64,000 nucleotides of DNA, from positions 42,515,414 through 42,579,413 of the forward strand of contig OY804585.1 of the NCBI GenBank assembly GCA_963680875.1, given 5' to 3'. The notes under the pieces were generated by a model. The model worked only from the letters and a program-made list of their open reading frames with translations, had not been told where the DNA came from and made no database searches. Positions 45,101-52,100 of this stretch are shown one piece after another. The DNA comes from Bathymodiolus brooksi. Lineage: Eukaryota > Mollusca > Bivalvia > Mytilida > Modiolidae. Positions within the stretch are counted from its first letter, which is position 1. Every line of letters begins with the position of its first letter. The position numbers and the translations under genes were made by a program.

Positions 45101-45218
45101 ACTTTATCTATAGTAGAGGATGTAAAAAATAAACATTACCATCACAATCGAACAAGAAATTGTCAATACTGTCTATTATTTTCCTGGCTAAAGCCCGGTC
45201 CAATTTTCTGCATGCCAT
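20976..45218 (-). CDS. PGP: Phosphoglycolate phosphatase-type HAD enzyme, complete, with two alternative terminal exons
   Basis: Cytosolic HAD phosphatase of the C2-capped PGP/PDXP (AUM) family; family members hydrolyse 2-phosphoglycolate, related metabolites or pyridoxal phosphate. Exons, in transcript order, are 45140-45218, 40466-40533, 37989-38081, 35717-35854, 32331-32396, 26117-26264 and 25465-25606, then 23184-23364 (304 aa) or 20976-21168 (308 aa). All junctions are GT-AG and in phase. HAD motif I is DCDGV (nucleophile D24, D26), motif [10 protein letters not shown] (57-64), motif III lysine in VGKP (K219) and motif IV GDxxxxD (D244, D249). The cap shows [15 protein letters not shown] and PGTGAIV. 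Length is near the human enzyme's. PGP versus PDXP substrate choice cannot be settled by eye. Introns are crowded with repeats, including about 80 copies of the intron 5 acceptor. Confidence 0.95.
21241..21465 (+). mobile_element. SINE family B
   Basis: tRNA-like head GTAATGGTTAGCATGCTTGC with B box GTGAGTTCAAGG, then the family B body in forward orientation, just upstream (in transcript order) of exon 8b. Confidence 0.65.
21466..21928. other. PGP intron / 3' region, no feature recognised
   Basis: Between SINE copies. Two short ORFs (21380-21580, 21502-21729) show no domain. Confidence 0.45.
21929..22191 (-). mobile_element. SINE family A, diverged
   Basis: Reverse copy with tail TTTGGTGTTTTAATGCC and a head ending CCGGGTGGCTCAATGAG on the minus strand. 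Its head differs from the other A copies. Confidence 0.7.
22192..22799. other. No gene recognised
   Basis: Contains short inverted ATATTTCATATAAAA motifs near 22370-22425 and a small plus-strand ORF (22455-22646) without a known domain. Confidence 0.4.
22800..23183 (-). repeat. Tandem duplication in the exon 8a 3' UTR
   Basis: 22806-22985 and 22986-23140 repeat a ~180-bp block with ACTGTATATAAATAAATTAAC and a TATTTACCAAGT motif. It lies directly after the 8a stop in transcript order. Confidence 0.8.
23184..23364 (-). CDS. PGP: PGP terminal exon 8a (proximal)
   Basis: Codes [20 protein letters not shown], then [16 protein letters not shown] and the C-terminus [15 protein letters not shown], with stop TAG. 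Acceptor CTTTCAG. It makes motif IV GDSCHTD. An AATAAA-type signal lies at 23046-23051 (minus). Confidence 0.93.
23500..23702 (-). mobile_element. SINE family B
   Basis: Head at the right (minus), with a GGTTCGAACCCCAG-like B box read in reverse near 23655. Body as in 20484-20766. Confidence 0.65.
23703..24027. other. PGP intron 7, left of minisatellite
   Basis: Contains scattered ATGAGTCCCA motifs that look like precursors of the 30-bp unit. Confidence 0.5.
24028..24858. repeat. 28-30 bp minisatellite (~29 copies) in PGP intron 7
   Basis: Unit AGTCCAAGACTCACCTAGAC plus GAGTAACA(A)G. It contains the small palindrome GAGTC-CAA-GACTC. A 273-bp block is duplicated in register (24204-24410 equals 24477-24683), including a rare unit with an ACATGT insertion. 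Confidence 0.96.
24859..25464. other. PGP intron 7 remainder
   Basis: Holds further scattered GAGTCC motifs at about 25072, 25110 and 25145, otherwise featureless. Confidence 0.5.
25465..25606 (-). CDS. PGP: PGP exon 7: HAD motifs III and IV
   Basis: Codes [28 protein letters not shown] and CMMVGD, ending with AG of codon 245. The next exon decides that residue: Arg (AGA) with 20976-21168 or Ser (AGC) with 23184-23364. Confidence 0.96.
25607..26116. other. PGP intron 6
   Basis: Short intron sequence with CAGGTAAATGTGTAT present twice (about 26060 and 26140); no other feature. Confidence 0.5.
26117..26264 (-). CDS. PGP: PGP exon 6: cap domain; its 5' edge is the array unit
   Basis: A 148-bp exon beginning [20 protein letters not shown] and containing [11 protein letters not shown]. 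Its first 17 bases (GTTGAATGTGTTCTGGT) and the preceding intron bases are the unit of the array at 26248-30128. Confidence 0.96.
26248..30128 (-). repeat. 47-48 bp minisatellite made from the PGP intron 5/exon 6 junction (~82 copies)
   Basis: On the PGP strand each unit reads (as two parts) ATTAATGATTATATGGG, then TTTGTATTTTAG and GTTGAATGTGTTCTGGT. That is intron, 3' splice site and the first 17 bases of exon 6. The terminal unit is the real exon boundary at 26264/26265. Units are 47 bp (CTAAAATAC) or 48 bp (CTAAAAATAC), with CTACAATAC, CTAATATAC and TGTCC variants. Variant order shows higher-order duplication: 8 units near 26.88-27.6 kb and about 21 units offset by 996 bp. Open frames on the minus strand (for example 29855-30067) are artefacts of 48-bp units. 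Confidence 0.97.
30129..31682. other. PGP intron 5, between array and tandem element
   Basis: Contains a decayed SINE-B-like piece near 30320-30480. A repeated motif (AAACCTG...TTAAGTGACCACCT) sits near 30727 and 30822. Diverged SINE-like sequence occurs near 31010-31170. No exon expected or seen. Confidence 0.45.
31683..32162 (+). mobile_element. Pearl-like element, second family, copy 1
   Basis: Three imperfect 120-160 bp units contain GTTAAAGTTTGAA and AAAAAGGGCCATAACTC. Then come ACGGACGGACGAACGGAC and a terminal CGAGTGGGGATATAAAA. The same layout (tandem units, GGACGG motif, short terminus) is seen at 32452-33232. Confidence 0.6.
32331..32396 (-). CDS. PGP: PGP exon 5
   Basis: A 66-bp, 22-residue exon: [20 protein letters not shown] plus PE. 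It precedes the intron that holds the 47-bp junction array. Acceptor TTTTAG, donor GTAAAT. Confidence 0.94.
32452..33232 (+). mobile_element. Pearl-like element, second family, copy 2 with ~165-bp core
   Basis: Left end contains TACCCCCACTCG and the right end CGAGTGGAGGTATA, nearly inverted. About four units of about 165 bp contain GGTAAACAGGAAGTAGATG and CCTGGAAAGGGGAGACA. ACAAACGGACGGACGG precedes the right end. It lies just upstream, in transcript order, of PGP exon 5. ORFs on the minus strand are repeat shadows. Confidence 0.7.
33311..33502. mobile_element. Mobile-element end, left part
   Basis: Homologous to 9590-9689 and 11684-11760: TTCTGGAATAACCTTCATCA, then GGTCACCTATGCCTGAGGG. No minisatellite has grown here, so it shows the unexpanded state of the seed. 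Confidence 0.65.
33503..34714 (-). pseudogene. Truncated jockey/CR1-type non-LTR retrotransposon
   Basis: Inserted into the mobile-element end, with a 14-bp target-site duplication AAATATATCTAATT (33489-33502 and 34715-34728). Minus-strand RT is readable from about 34700. One in-frame stop occurs near 34424. Motif A is [20 protein letters not shown] (D catalytic), motif [14 protein letters not shown] and motif [10 protein letters not shown], followed by [11 protein letters not shown]. After [10 protein letters not shown] the frame jumps straight into 3' UTR-like sequence, so the C-terminal domain is deleted. The 3' end is GAATAAAATATGTTTAAATT. Lacks the endonuclease; inactive. Confidence 0.9.
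34729..34800. mobile_element. Mobile-element end, right part, with hairpins
   Basis: Contains GTCAGTG-ACGAAA-CACTGAC (a 7-bp hairpin), then ACTGACTACTGGGCAGATGA and a GGGACTAATAGTTC stretch. The same ACTGACTACTGG motif occurs at about 11782. It joins directly to 33502 once the retrotransposon is removed. Confidence 0.6.
34801..35716. other. PGP intron 4, no exon
   Basis: Contains a piece similar to 39590-39700 (GAAAGTGAGCGA-type sequence, minus, near 34880-34915) and a diverged SINE-like stretch at 34985-35160. Nothing else recognised. Confidence 0.45.
35717..35854 (-). CDS. PGP: PGP exon 4
   Basis: A 138-bp, 46-residue exon: [17 protein letters not shown], then [20 protein letters not shown] and KHFGIG. 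Acceptor TTATAG; the donor GG|GTTTGT is weak but the only in-phase choice. Confidence 0.94.
35855..36404. other. PGP intron 3, exon-proximal
   Basis: Short direct repeats of ATTCTTAAAAATT(A/G)TGAAATAA near 35880-35960; otherwise featureless. Confidence 0.5.
36405..36985. repeat. 32-bp minisatellite (~17 copies) in PGP intron 3
   Basis: Unit CACCCTCTTATGAGGCCACT plus CCCATCATAGGC, with substitutions. Similar TTATAAGAG / GGCCAC sequence occurs unexpanded at 37040-37230, 37895-37970 and 50120-50300, so the array seems derived from a dispersed element. Confidence 0.93.
36986..37624. other. PGP intron 3, dispersed TTATAAGAG element
   Basis: Two diverged copies of a block with GCAGGATGGGTGGCCTTAT (about 37078 and 37200), and (TA)n runs at 37345-37363 and 37611-37626. 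Confidence 0.5.
37625..37690. repeat. Perfect 66-bp palindrome
   Basis: Each 33-bp half is the exact reverse complement of the other, with no loop. It starts TAACACTGTTTGG and is centred on ATAT. Confidence 0.96.
37727..37823 (-). mobile_element. tRNA-like SINE head
   Basis: Minus strand shows an A-box-like TAGTCGAGTGGTCTAGGGCG and a B-box GGGTTCAAATCCC about 60 bp later. The D-arm/anticodon region is too long for a tRNA and the acceptor does not pair well, so I call it a tRNA-derived SINE head, not a gene. Confidence 0.6.
37989..38081 (-). CDS. PGP: PGP exon 3: HAD motif II
   Basis: A 93-bp, 31-residue exon with [18 protein letters not shown]. Acceptor TTGCAG, donor GTAAAG, phase 0. Confidence 0.96.
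38082..38971. other. PGP intron 2, no feature recognised
   Basis: AT-rich sequence; nothing recognised before the hairpin at 38972. Confidence 0.45.
38972..39049. repeat. Hairpin with ~35-bp arms
   Basis: ATTTTTATCACGACAGGAAA at the left is the reverse complement of the right arm (TTTCCTGTCACGATAAAAAT), with an 8-bp loop near 39007-39014 and one or two mismatches. Confidence 0.9.
39208..39412 (+). mobile_element. SINE family A
   Basis: Head from GCAATCAGTGCCTAACACC, with the B box GTGAGTTTGAATCC, to the tail TTAAACACCATAACC. Confidence 0.85.
39400..40175 (+). repeat. Tandem segmental duplication (~415 bp) including SINE A
   Basis: Two blocks share TAATGATGATTGCCATACA, CTGTACCAAG(C/T)CAGGAAAGTGAG, GGATTTTGGCAC and GATACTGACATATCCAACAA, at 39430-39760 and 39925-40172. 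SINE A tails lie between and after them. Confidence 0.85.
39757..39917 (+). mobile_element. SINE family A, head-truncated
   Basis: Begins near the B box (GAGTTCGAATCCCACTCATG) and ends CATTAAACACCATTAC. Confidence 0.85.
40170..40386 (+). mobile_element. SINE family A with internal deletion
   Basis: Head GGGGCCTCTGTGGTCGTATG, then a deletion removes the B box (GTGCCGTTCATGGCG), tail CATTAAACACCATAAAC. Ends about 80 bp from PGP exon 2. Confidence 0.85.
40466..40533 (-). CDS. PGP: PGP exon 2
   Basis: A 68-bp exon completing G27 and coding [20 protein letters not shown] plus KL. Acceptor TTTAAG, donor GTATGT. Confidence 0.95.
40534..41136. other. PGP intron 1, no feature recognised
   Basis: AT-rich; nothing recognised. 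Confidence 0.45.
41137..41411 (+). pseudogene. Non-LTR retrotransposon 3' part, left fragment
   Basis: Open frame [20 protein letters not shown] followed by more C-terminal sequence, ending KLRTYLKT at 41411. This is the post-RT region of a jockey-like element, 5'-truncated at about 41137. The frame continues after the insertion at 44101 without loss of a base pair of coding sense. Confidence 0.8.
41412..44100 (+). mobile_element. Pearl-like element D, 2.7 kb, ~165-bp tandem core
   Basis: Interrupts the retrotransposon frame. Left end GAGGCTCTCAAGAGCC is a hairpin followed by GTTCACCTGG; right end GGACCTTTGGTCC then AGGTGAACTAA. About 14 units of about 165 bp alternate between two subtypes (CTAAGTCCTGCCGTAGCCGC and CTATGTCCTGCGGTGGCGGC), making a ~331-bp dimer. 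TAAAAACCA is present at both junctions. The MITE 43942-44031 is nested in its right part. All minus-strand ORFs here are repeat shadows. Confidence 0.85.
43942..44031. mobile_element. Foldback MITE, 90 bp, nested in element D
   Basis: CAATCTAATTAAAATTAGCT at the left and its inverted match ending ATTAGATTG at the right. Same family as 7373-7481. It splits the GACGACAGACGAC / GACAGATGACGGACG motif of the host element. Confidence 0.9.
44101..45036 (+). pseudogene. Non-LTR retrotransposon 3' part, right fragment and UTR
   Basis: Continues 41137-41411: [37 protein letters not shown], then the zinc-binding tail [20 protein letters not shown] and the stop at 44468. The 3' UTR has a C-run (44777-44807) and ends with (TATTTC)n after GGTTAATAAACTT. 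ORFs at 44508-44944 are UTR artefacts. The element fills most of PGP intron 1. Confidence 0.85.
45140..45218 (-). CDS. PGP: PGP exon 1: start codon and HAD motif I
   Basis: Codes [20 protein letters not shown] then FLFDCD plus the first base of G27. Donor G|GTAATG. The ATG (45218-45216) lies 18 bp from a 734-bp foldback insertion; there is no better upstream ATG in frame. Confidence 0.95.
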
Positions 45219-45236
45219 ATTTTATGACCTTTCCGG

Positions 45237-45970
45237 GGGTTACACTAATGTCCTGAAAATTGGCCTGAAATGTCCTGAAAATGTCCTGAAAAGTACATAA
45301 AGGCCTATATCTGTTTTATTATCCAATGGATTGAGTTCAAATTTGAAAATGTTAAATACATTAGCATATGTTTAACGAATATTTAAAAATAGAATAAAAA
45401 AAAATATTTTTTAGGTGGACATAATTTGACCGGAAAATTGTCATGAAATGTCCTGAAAATGTCCTGACAAGTACATTTAGGCCTATATCCTTTTTTTTTT
45501 TTTTTTTATATTAACCAATGGATTGAGTTCAAATTTGAAAATGTTAAATACATTAGCATATATTTAAAGAATTGTTTAGGTGGAAATAATTTGACCTGAA
45601 AAATTCATGACCAATTTTCATGTCAAATTATTTCCACCTACAAATATTTTTTTTAATTTTCTTTTTTAATATTCGTTAAATATATGCTAATGTATTTAAC
45701 ATTTTCAAATTTGAACTCAGTCCATTGGATAATAAAAATGATATAGGCCTTTATGTACTTTTCAGGACATTTCATGACAATTTTCAGGTCAAATTATTTC
45801 CACCTACAAATATTTTTTTTAATTTTCTTTTTTAAAATTCGTTAAATATATGCTAATGTATTTAACATTTTCAAATTTGAACTCAATCCATTAGAAAATA
45901 AAAAAGATATAAGCCTTTATGTACTTTTCAAGACATTTCAGGTCAATTTTCAGGACATTAGTGTAAACCC
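45237..45970. mobile_element. 734-bp foldback element just upstream of PGP start
   Basis: Termini GGGTTACACTAATGTCCTGA and the near-inverted ATTAGTGTAAACCC; flanking 8-bp duplication CTTTCCGG (45229-45236, 45971-45978). The inside is two forward then two reverse ~185-bp modules (each with TGTCCTGAAAA, GGCCTATATC, ATGTTAAATACATTAGCATA), so it can fold on itself. An 8-bp duplication fits hAT-type non-autonomous elements. Confidence 0.9.
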
Positions 45971-45978
45971 CTTTCCGG

Positions 45979-46601
45979 TTGAAGAACTCTTCTTTCTGAA
46001 GGTGTGATCAGTACATCATAGGACGTCTCAAAATATGTATTTTTTTATGATTTTTAATATAATTCTTGGTACAAATGTCTAATATGAATATTCTTTATAA
46101 AAGAAACTAATATCAATGTAATATAATGATAAATTTAGTTAATAATGTAATTATTTCAAATAATATATTTCGATAATATATCGAAGTTTTGAAATTATCC
46201 CTCAACAAATTTACAACATGGCCGACAAGTAGAACAGCAGATTCTGCAGACGAAACAAACACATAATTGTCGATGCTCTTGTCAATTAACAGACACGAAA
46301 AAATACATTAATCAGGTCATTTTAGTATGAATGCATGTTTTAATCATTGCTTGGTTTTCGGACACATGACACATTTCTGTATATCTCGTATTTTTCGGTG
46401 AAAATAAGATTTGTATAATTGTAATCCAATAAAAAATGCAAGTTTGCAACTGTTGTAACACATGGCCTTGACATGTACTAAGCGTTGTCTAGAGATGAGC
46501 TCTGGTTCTGTTTGTAAAAAGCAAAGAAGCCTCTTACACATCCAAATCAAGTATAAATCTAAACATGTTAACTGAAAATCTGGTGATGCAATAATAAAAC
46601 C
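45979..46601. other. PGP upstream flank
   Basis: Likely holds the original PGP promoter. A CCGGAAAG (ETS-type core, minus) is inside the duplicated target at 45971-45978, and CAACATGGCCGAC near 46216 resembles a YY1-type site. The ORF 46344-46550 (minus) has no known domain. Confidence 0.35.
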
Positions 46602-46624
46602 TCTTCTTCTTCTTCTTCTTCTTT
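46602..46624. repeat. (CTT)n microsatellite
   Basis: About seven CTT units. Confidence 0.9.
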
Positions 46625-47934
46625 TGGTATACAGCTTGATGTGGTTTTTAAATTTTACTATTTAGCATCGTGTTATCGGTTTTCGTGCTATTATCTATAT
46701 TCCGATGTGTTAACCCTTCATTCATATGACGATTGGAATTTTGAAAGAATGGCTAGTTAAATATTTCTTTGTACATAAGATTGTTTTCAAAGCCATTCTT
46801 GTATTTTAATATATTCTCGATTATCTGGCAACTTTTGTTGTCAGTAAAATGGCGTCATTTGTTTTCGTGTGAAGTAAAAACAAGGCCGATATACGGGATG
46901 GAAACGAATATATAATCTGGAAAGGGCTGGTTTTAAAATTTCATGGTTCTGGCCATCTACCAAATCATACTACATCTAAATAAAATAACAGAATGTTTGA
47001 AAATTACCACTTTCAAAATTGTGTTTACTTTTGATGTTTTTTTTAGTGCTGAAACCACAATGCACTGCAAAATAACATGTATTTTATATAAGAAACAGGC
47101 ACATTTTAGTCAGCTCTTTTGTTTACAAGTACGATCAGTGACCTCATGACAGTTACATAACAGGAAGAGCCGGTGTCTGAGAGGAAGATGACATAGTTAA
47201 ATTTTATATAGCCCTTCTGGATTTTTTTCCAGCTACTTTATAAAGAAGTAAATTTTTAGCATTACAAAAAGTTTGGTTCAGTAGGTAGGTTCACTGTTCT
47301 TGGTACTTACGTCTTTAAAAGCAAACTTTAACATCTTTTACAGATGTCACGCTGTAGTCTTGTTTATGTTCCATAAATAGAAAACGGAAGACACGTCAAA
47401 AATAATGTGTGCACTGTGGAAATAAAAATAAAATGGATAAAACGAAAACAGATGATGCACGAAAACACATACCGTGACGATAATTATAAAAGTTTTGGTA
47501 AAATATGCAGAGCCCTATGCTTTGAAATGAGCTAGGAATAGACAGAAAATGTGGAAGATCATGCAAAGATTATTACTAGCTCTGCAATAGAAAGGACTAG
47601 AAGCTAAAATTTGCCAATTTACGCTATATGCTTATATTTATTAATATTTGAAATCGTACATGATGCAGACCCCGAAGAATGACATTATTTTTAATATAAT
47701 TTTTGAGCTAATTGAGGAGCTCTTTATATTCTTGTCCTATATGACATAACATAATGTTATACAATTTATCCACAAGTCGCACTGACAGAGAATGGAAGTG
47801 TGCTTATATGGAGATGTACCTCTATGCATTAATGGTTATAAATACAAATGAATATTGTTTGGTAAAATGTTTTAAAGGTTTCTAGGGCCAAAATTTTATA
47901 ATGGATTAAATGTACCTATGCAATGACAGTCCTC
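46625..47934. other. Intergenic PGP-C2CD5, no gene recognised
   Basis: AT-rich; the ORF at 46943-47149 has no domain. No CpG-dense block is visible. Confidence 0.45.
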
Positions 47935-48075
47935 GAAATGAAAATTTGAATTTACTGGTCCGAATCCAATTCTTGAATTTTTTTTTTATATAATTCTAAA
48001 TAAAAACTGAAAAATTTACTGAATACTGGTCTGAACAAAGTTTTGCCGGTCTGGGGGCCGCTGATTATTTTGAGG
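47935..48075 (+). repeat. Dispersed repeat Y (second copy 58795-58925)
   Basis: GAAAATTTGAATTTACTGGT, then ATTCTAAATAAAAA and AAAGTTTT(G/A)C(C/T)GGTCT are shared in order by both sites. No coding content. Confidence 0.75.
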
Positions 48076-48224
48076 AATGCAATGTGTTTTTATCAACTCT
48101 AAAATCTGAGCATGAGCTTAACTACTATTTAAGGCATGGTTCATGACATTGTACTGCAATTTTAGAAAACCACTGACCTGCCTCAAGTCATTGACAAACT
48201 TTATCACATAATAATGTATCGTTC

Positions 48225-48440
48225 GTTTTGAAGGTCGAGACAAACAGTATCAATATACAGTACCACAGTTAATCTGGTAGTGATAATGTCTGTCAAAACC
48301 TTCAAAACAGACATTATTGTTTTTATCTGTAACATCATAATGTGTTTGACATCACACTGACCAATACTATTCAGTAGCAGAGTAAATTGGTAGATACTAG
48401 TGAAAATATCACTCGTTGAGATCAAAAGAAGATGCCCAAT
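48225..48440. mobile_element. Foldback family Z, copy 1
   Basis: GTTTTGAAGGTCGAGACA at the left and an inverted CCTTCAAAAC at about 48298, then GACATTATTGTTTTTATCTG and AATATCACTCG. The second copy, at 56250-56720, is split by a SINE. Confidence 0.7.
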
Positions 48441-48528
48441 ACGTTTGTTTCGAATCATGTCAATTCCGACCACGTTCCGTCTTTTTCTTGTCTTGACGTC
48501 TGAACAAATCGGCAGGCGACTTCCGGTG

Positions 48529-48909
48529 TTTACTCTATTACTGTGACAACGTCAGCATATCATAGTCGTAGATGCGGTAGATTATAAGTAATTGTAATAT
48601 GGAGACGCCAAGGAAACCGCTGAATAAATACGGGTGTTCGGTACCCCACTATCTGTCTGATATCAGAAATATATACATAAAGGCAGATCGTTTTCCTTTG
48701 ATGATGCTGACAGCTGCAAATAAAGTATGAAAGCAAATTTAATTTTAAAGAAGTATTTGTCTCTGCATTGAAGTCTTTGATACAAATAAAATAATTTAAT
48801 TGATATCTGTCTTTTACAGAAAATGTTAAGATTTTTTTAAGTTGAGGATCGAACGTTAAAACGGCACATATCGATTGGAGTTTTTGTTGTGTACATTGAC
48901 ACCGGAAGT
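48529..48909 (+). promoter_or_regulatory. Candidate C2CD5 promoter zone (two ETS-type sites)
   Basis: ACTTCCGG at 48529-48536 and CCGGAAGT at 48902-48909 are ETS cores of the kind common at animal housekeeping promoters, 160-540 bp before the C2CD5 start codon. There is no TATA box. Weak evidence. Confidence 0.3.
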
Positions 48910-49069
48910 TCAGTGCCAGGAGTTCCATCGAAATCACATGATCTGGCAGATGAAAATAACAAAATTTGGACGGAATGGATTCGAAACAACAGTATTTACC
49001 GATAATTTTTTTTTTAATTTTTTTTTTAGCAAAAATGTGACATTTGTTTAAGACCTAAACTGTACAAAT

Positions 49070-49159
49070 ATGCCTGGAAAGTTGAAAGTTCGGATATTAG
49101 CTGGTAGGGATCTGCCAGTGATGGACAGATCAACTGACCTTACAGATGCCTTCGTTGAA
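49070..49159 (+). CDS. C2CD5: C2CD5 exon 1
   Basis: Thirty residues, [20 protein letters not shown] to DAFVE, holding Ca2+ ligands D19 and D26. Donor GTAAGT. The ATG follows TACAAAT; the upstream frame is not open. Confidence 0.97.
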
Positions 49160-52100
49160 GTAAGTAATGAAATTATATACAGATCATCTGACTTGACAAT
49201 AATTATTTTTTGAATTTACATGTGAAAAAGTTGTCAAATAATACAAGCAATATAATGGGTGGTCATGGTCGTGAACGCATGGTAGTTGGATTTACAATTA
49301 CACTTACCTATGCAATCAGTGCATAATTACCACTAAAGTTGCGAGTTCGCATCCTGCTCATGGCAAGGTGTACTCGATACAACATTATGTAATGAAGTTC
49401 GTCAGTGACTTGCAGCATGTGGGTAGCTGACTGCCACGATGTAGCTGAAATATTGTATGGCATTACATTAATAGAACAAGTTGTTTCTTGCAGGTGAAGT
49501 TTGGAAGTGACACTTTGAAGACCGATGTTTTCAAGAAATCTTTGAATCCACATTGGAATTCTGAATGGTTTAAATTTGAGGTAAGGCCATCCACAAAAAT
49601 AAAATTGTTAGTTGCTATTTCAATGCTGATTAAACTGATTACTACATTTGTTTGTGTATATGTAATTTTTTTTAATTTCTTTTCAACTGCAAAAATCTAT
49701 GAAAATAGAATGGATTATTTGTCAATACTTTTATTTACTGTAATCTGTTCTGTATGATGATAGGATTTGAGGGGCCGTCGTGGTCATGATCGTATGTTAG
49801 TTGGATTTATAACTACCTATGCAATCAGTGCCTATCACCACTAACGTTGTCAGTTTGAATCCAGCTCAGGTGAGGTGTACTCGATACAACATTATGTTTG
49901 TCAGTGACTTGCGACAGGTCAGTGGTTTTCTCAGGGTACTCCGGCTTCCTCCGCCAATAAAACTGACCGCCACAGTATCGATATAGCTGAAATATTGTTG
50001 AAAGTGGCACGAAACACAGTAATTCTCTCTCTCTACGTGATATTCACATCTTTTGCTCAGAAAACATTTTCACATGTCTGAGTGTGTATAATACACAAGA
50101 AATCAATATAGTTACGGTAGTCCGCCGCCTATAAGGGTACTCCCATTAAAAGACAGGCCTCTTTTAATGCCAGATTTCAGATTCACTTGGATAATAAAAT
50201 ACTTCATGTACTAAAATTGTCCCCCCCCCCCCCCCCCCCTTATAAGGCCACTTTTTCATTGCAGAAGGTGTGTCCTTATAAGAGGGGGACAACTGTATAT
50301 AATTATATTACATATTGTACTTTTATACATCATTAGAGTACTATGCACTCCCAAATACTGTACTGTGAATATTGAGAATATCCTATCGTATACTGTCTAA
50401 AGTCGTAAAGACCAATTCTCTGGAAAATATAATACTGTTAAAAAAAAAGATAAATATGACTGAGTTACGTGTAATCTTTAGGGATATTCCAGTAAAATTT
50501 ACCTGGGAGGGGCGGAATGCCGAAGATTTTTTTTACTGTAGGTGGGGGGGGGGGGGGGGGGGGGTAACTGATTCTTTTTATTCTGGAGGGTGGGGGGTGG
50601 TAAATTTAAATAATTTGTGTTGGTGGGGGGGGGATAAGTTTAAATAATTTGTGTTGGTGGGGGGGGGGGGGGGGGGGGGTTCAGAAATGAGCTGTGAAAT
50701 GTTTTACCCTTTGGGCAGTACAAATAAATTATTCTCCGAATCAATGGATGAACAGAATCGAAATATCGTATTGTTTTTCGTCGCCAGTACCACAGAGTTG
50801 ATTTCGTTCCGACATGGGCAAGAGTTATCTTCCGGAAATAGATAATTACTTCCCTTTGATGTGCGCATGCATTTAAAAAAAAAAAAGAAACAGCATGGAA
50901 GTGGCACAGTTTCTAAGCAATATTGGTCTAAAAGACCTAATACAAAAATGTACAAACATTCCAAGGTAAATGAAAGGCATGATTAGACAGTCAATGTAAA
51001 ACGGCCATCCTTTTATGATAATAAAATTAATACAAAGGCAAGCATTGACAAATTAAAAATTGAAACACCATCATCGCATGTTTCTTCTTCCCAGTCTATA
51101 AATCTGGATAACGTCACGATCCCTGTATTAGGGTTGAAGGAGAATCAAAGACAGCAAGCCATATTAACTCTCATGACCATTTTTATACATCACATTCAGA
51201 TATTTATCCACAAATTGACAACATACCTGAAAAAAAAGGGGTGTGTGACTTTAAGTGTAAGCCAAAATAAGTTCCAGAGGAATAAATTTCATATGAGATT
51301 TATTCCACCGGTCTGATCATCTAGCTTGAAAGGGTGGCTATGTTTTTTTTTTTCTTTCTAAAAATATTTTCATGCTGAAGTTTTCAACTTACATGTAAAT
51401 GATCGGTCCAAAAAATACACGAGGAAATGTACTATAAAGCAGTGATTGACATCAGGTCAGGACATAGTAAAAACAACATATTTTCCATTTTTGATATGAA
51501 TTTTATTAAAATATACATGCAGATATAAATTCAAATACAAATCCCTTGTATAAAATAAAAACGTTTTCCAAAAATTCACAAAATCACACAAATTCTTTTT
51601 TTTTCTTTTGCAGAAAATATTCATATTACCCACTTCACTTCCTGTAGATATTTAGAAAAATAGTTTTTACAGGTCAATTTTGTTTGAGCAGTCCATAAAA
51701 AATTCACACTTTTTTGTTGCATAGTCCCTATTTGGTGTACAGGAATTTGACTATCCTTTGTGTTGATTAAATTGTTCTTATTATCTTCTTGTACATCAGT
51801 TTCAGTACCGGTTTCTGCCAGAATTCTCACTTTATAAGCAATCTGACATAAAGGGTCCAATATTTCCGTTTAATAATGAACAATAAAATATGTCAGTAAT
51901 AATTTTGTGGATTAAACATTCTTTTGTACATGTATGAAGCCTGCTAGAATTGAGGGTAAGGTTTCAAATATTGAAATTATTTAATTCAGGATTTGTCAAT
52001 TTTTTCTCTGGGGAGAAACTAAGTTTTCTTGGTGGTGGGTACAATTTTAAATTTTTTCTATAGGTGGGGGGGGGGGGGGGGGGGTCTAAAAATAAGTGGC

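Noticed and set aside
48560..48937. 125-aa minus-strand ORF in the PGP-C2CD5 intergenic region
   Set aside because: No recognisable domain, atypical composition, and it overlaps the likely C2CD5 promoter/leader. Kept out for lack of support.
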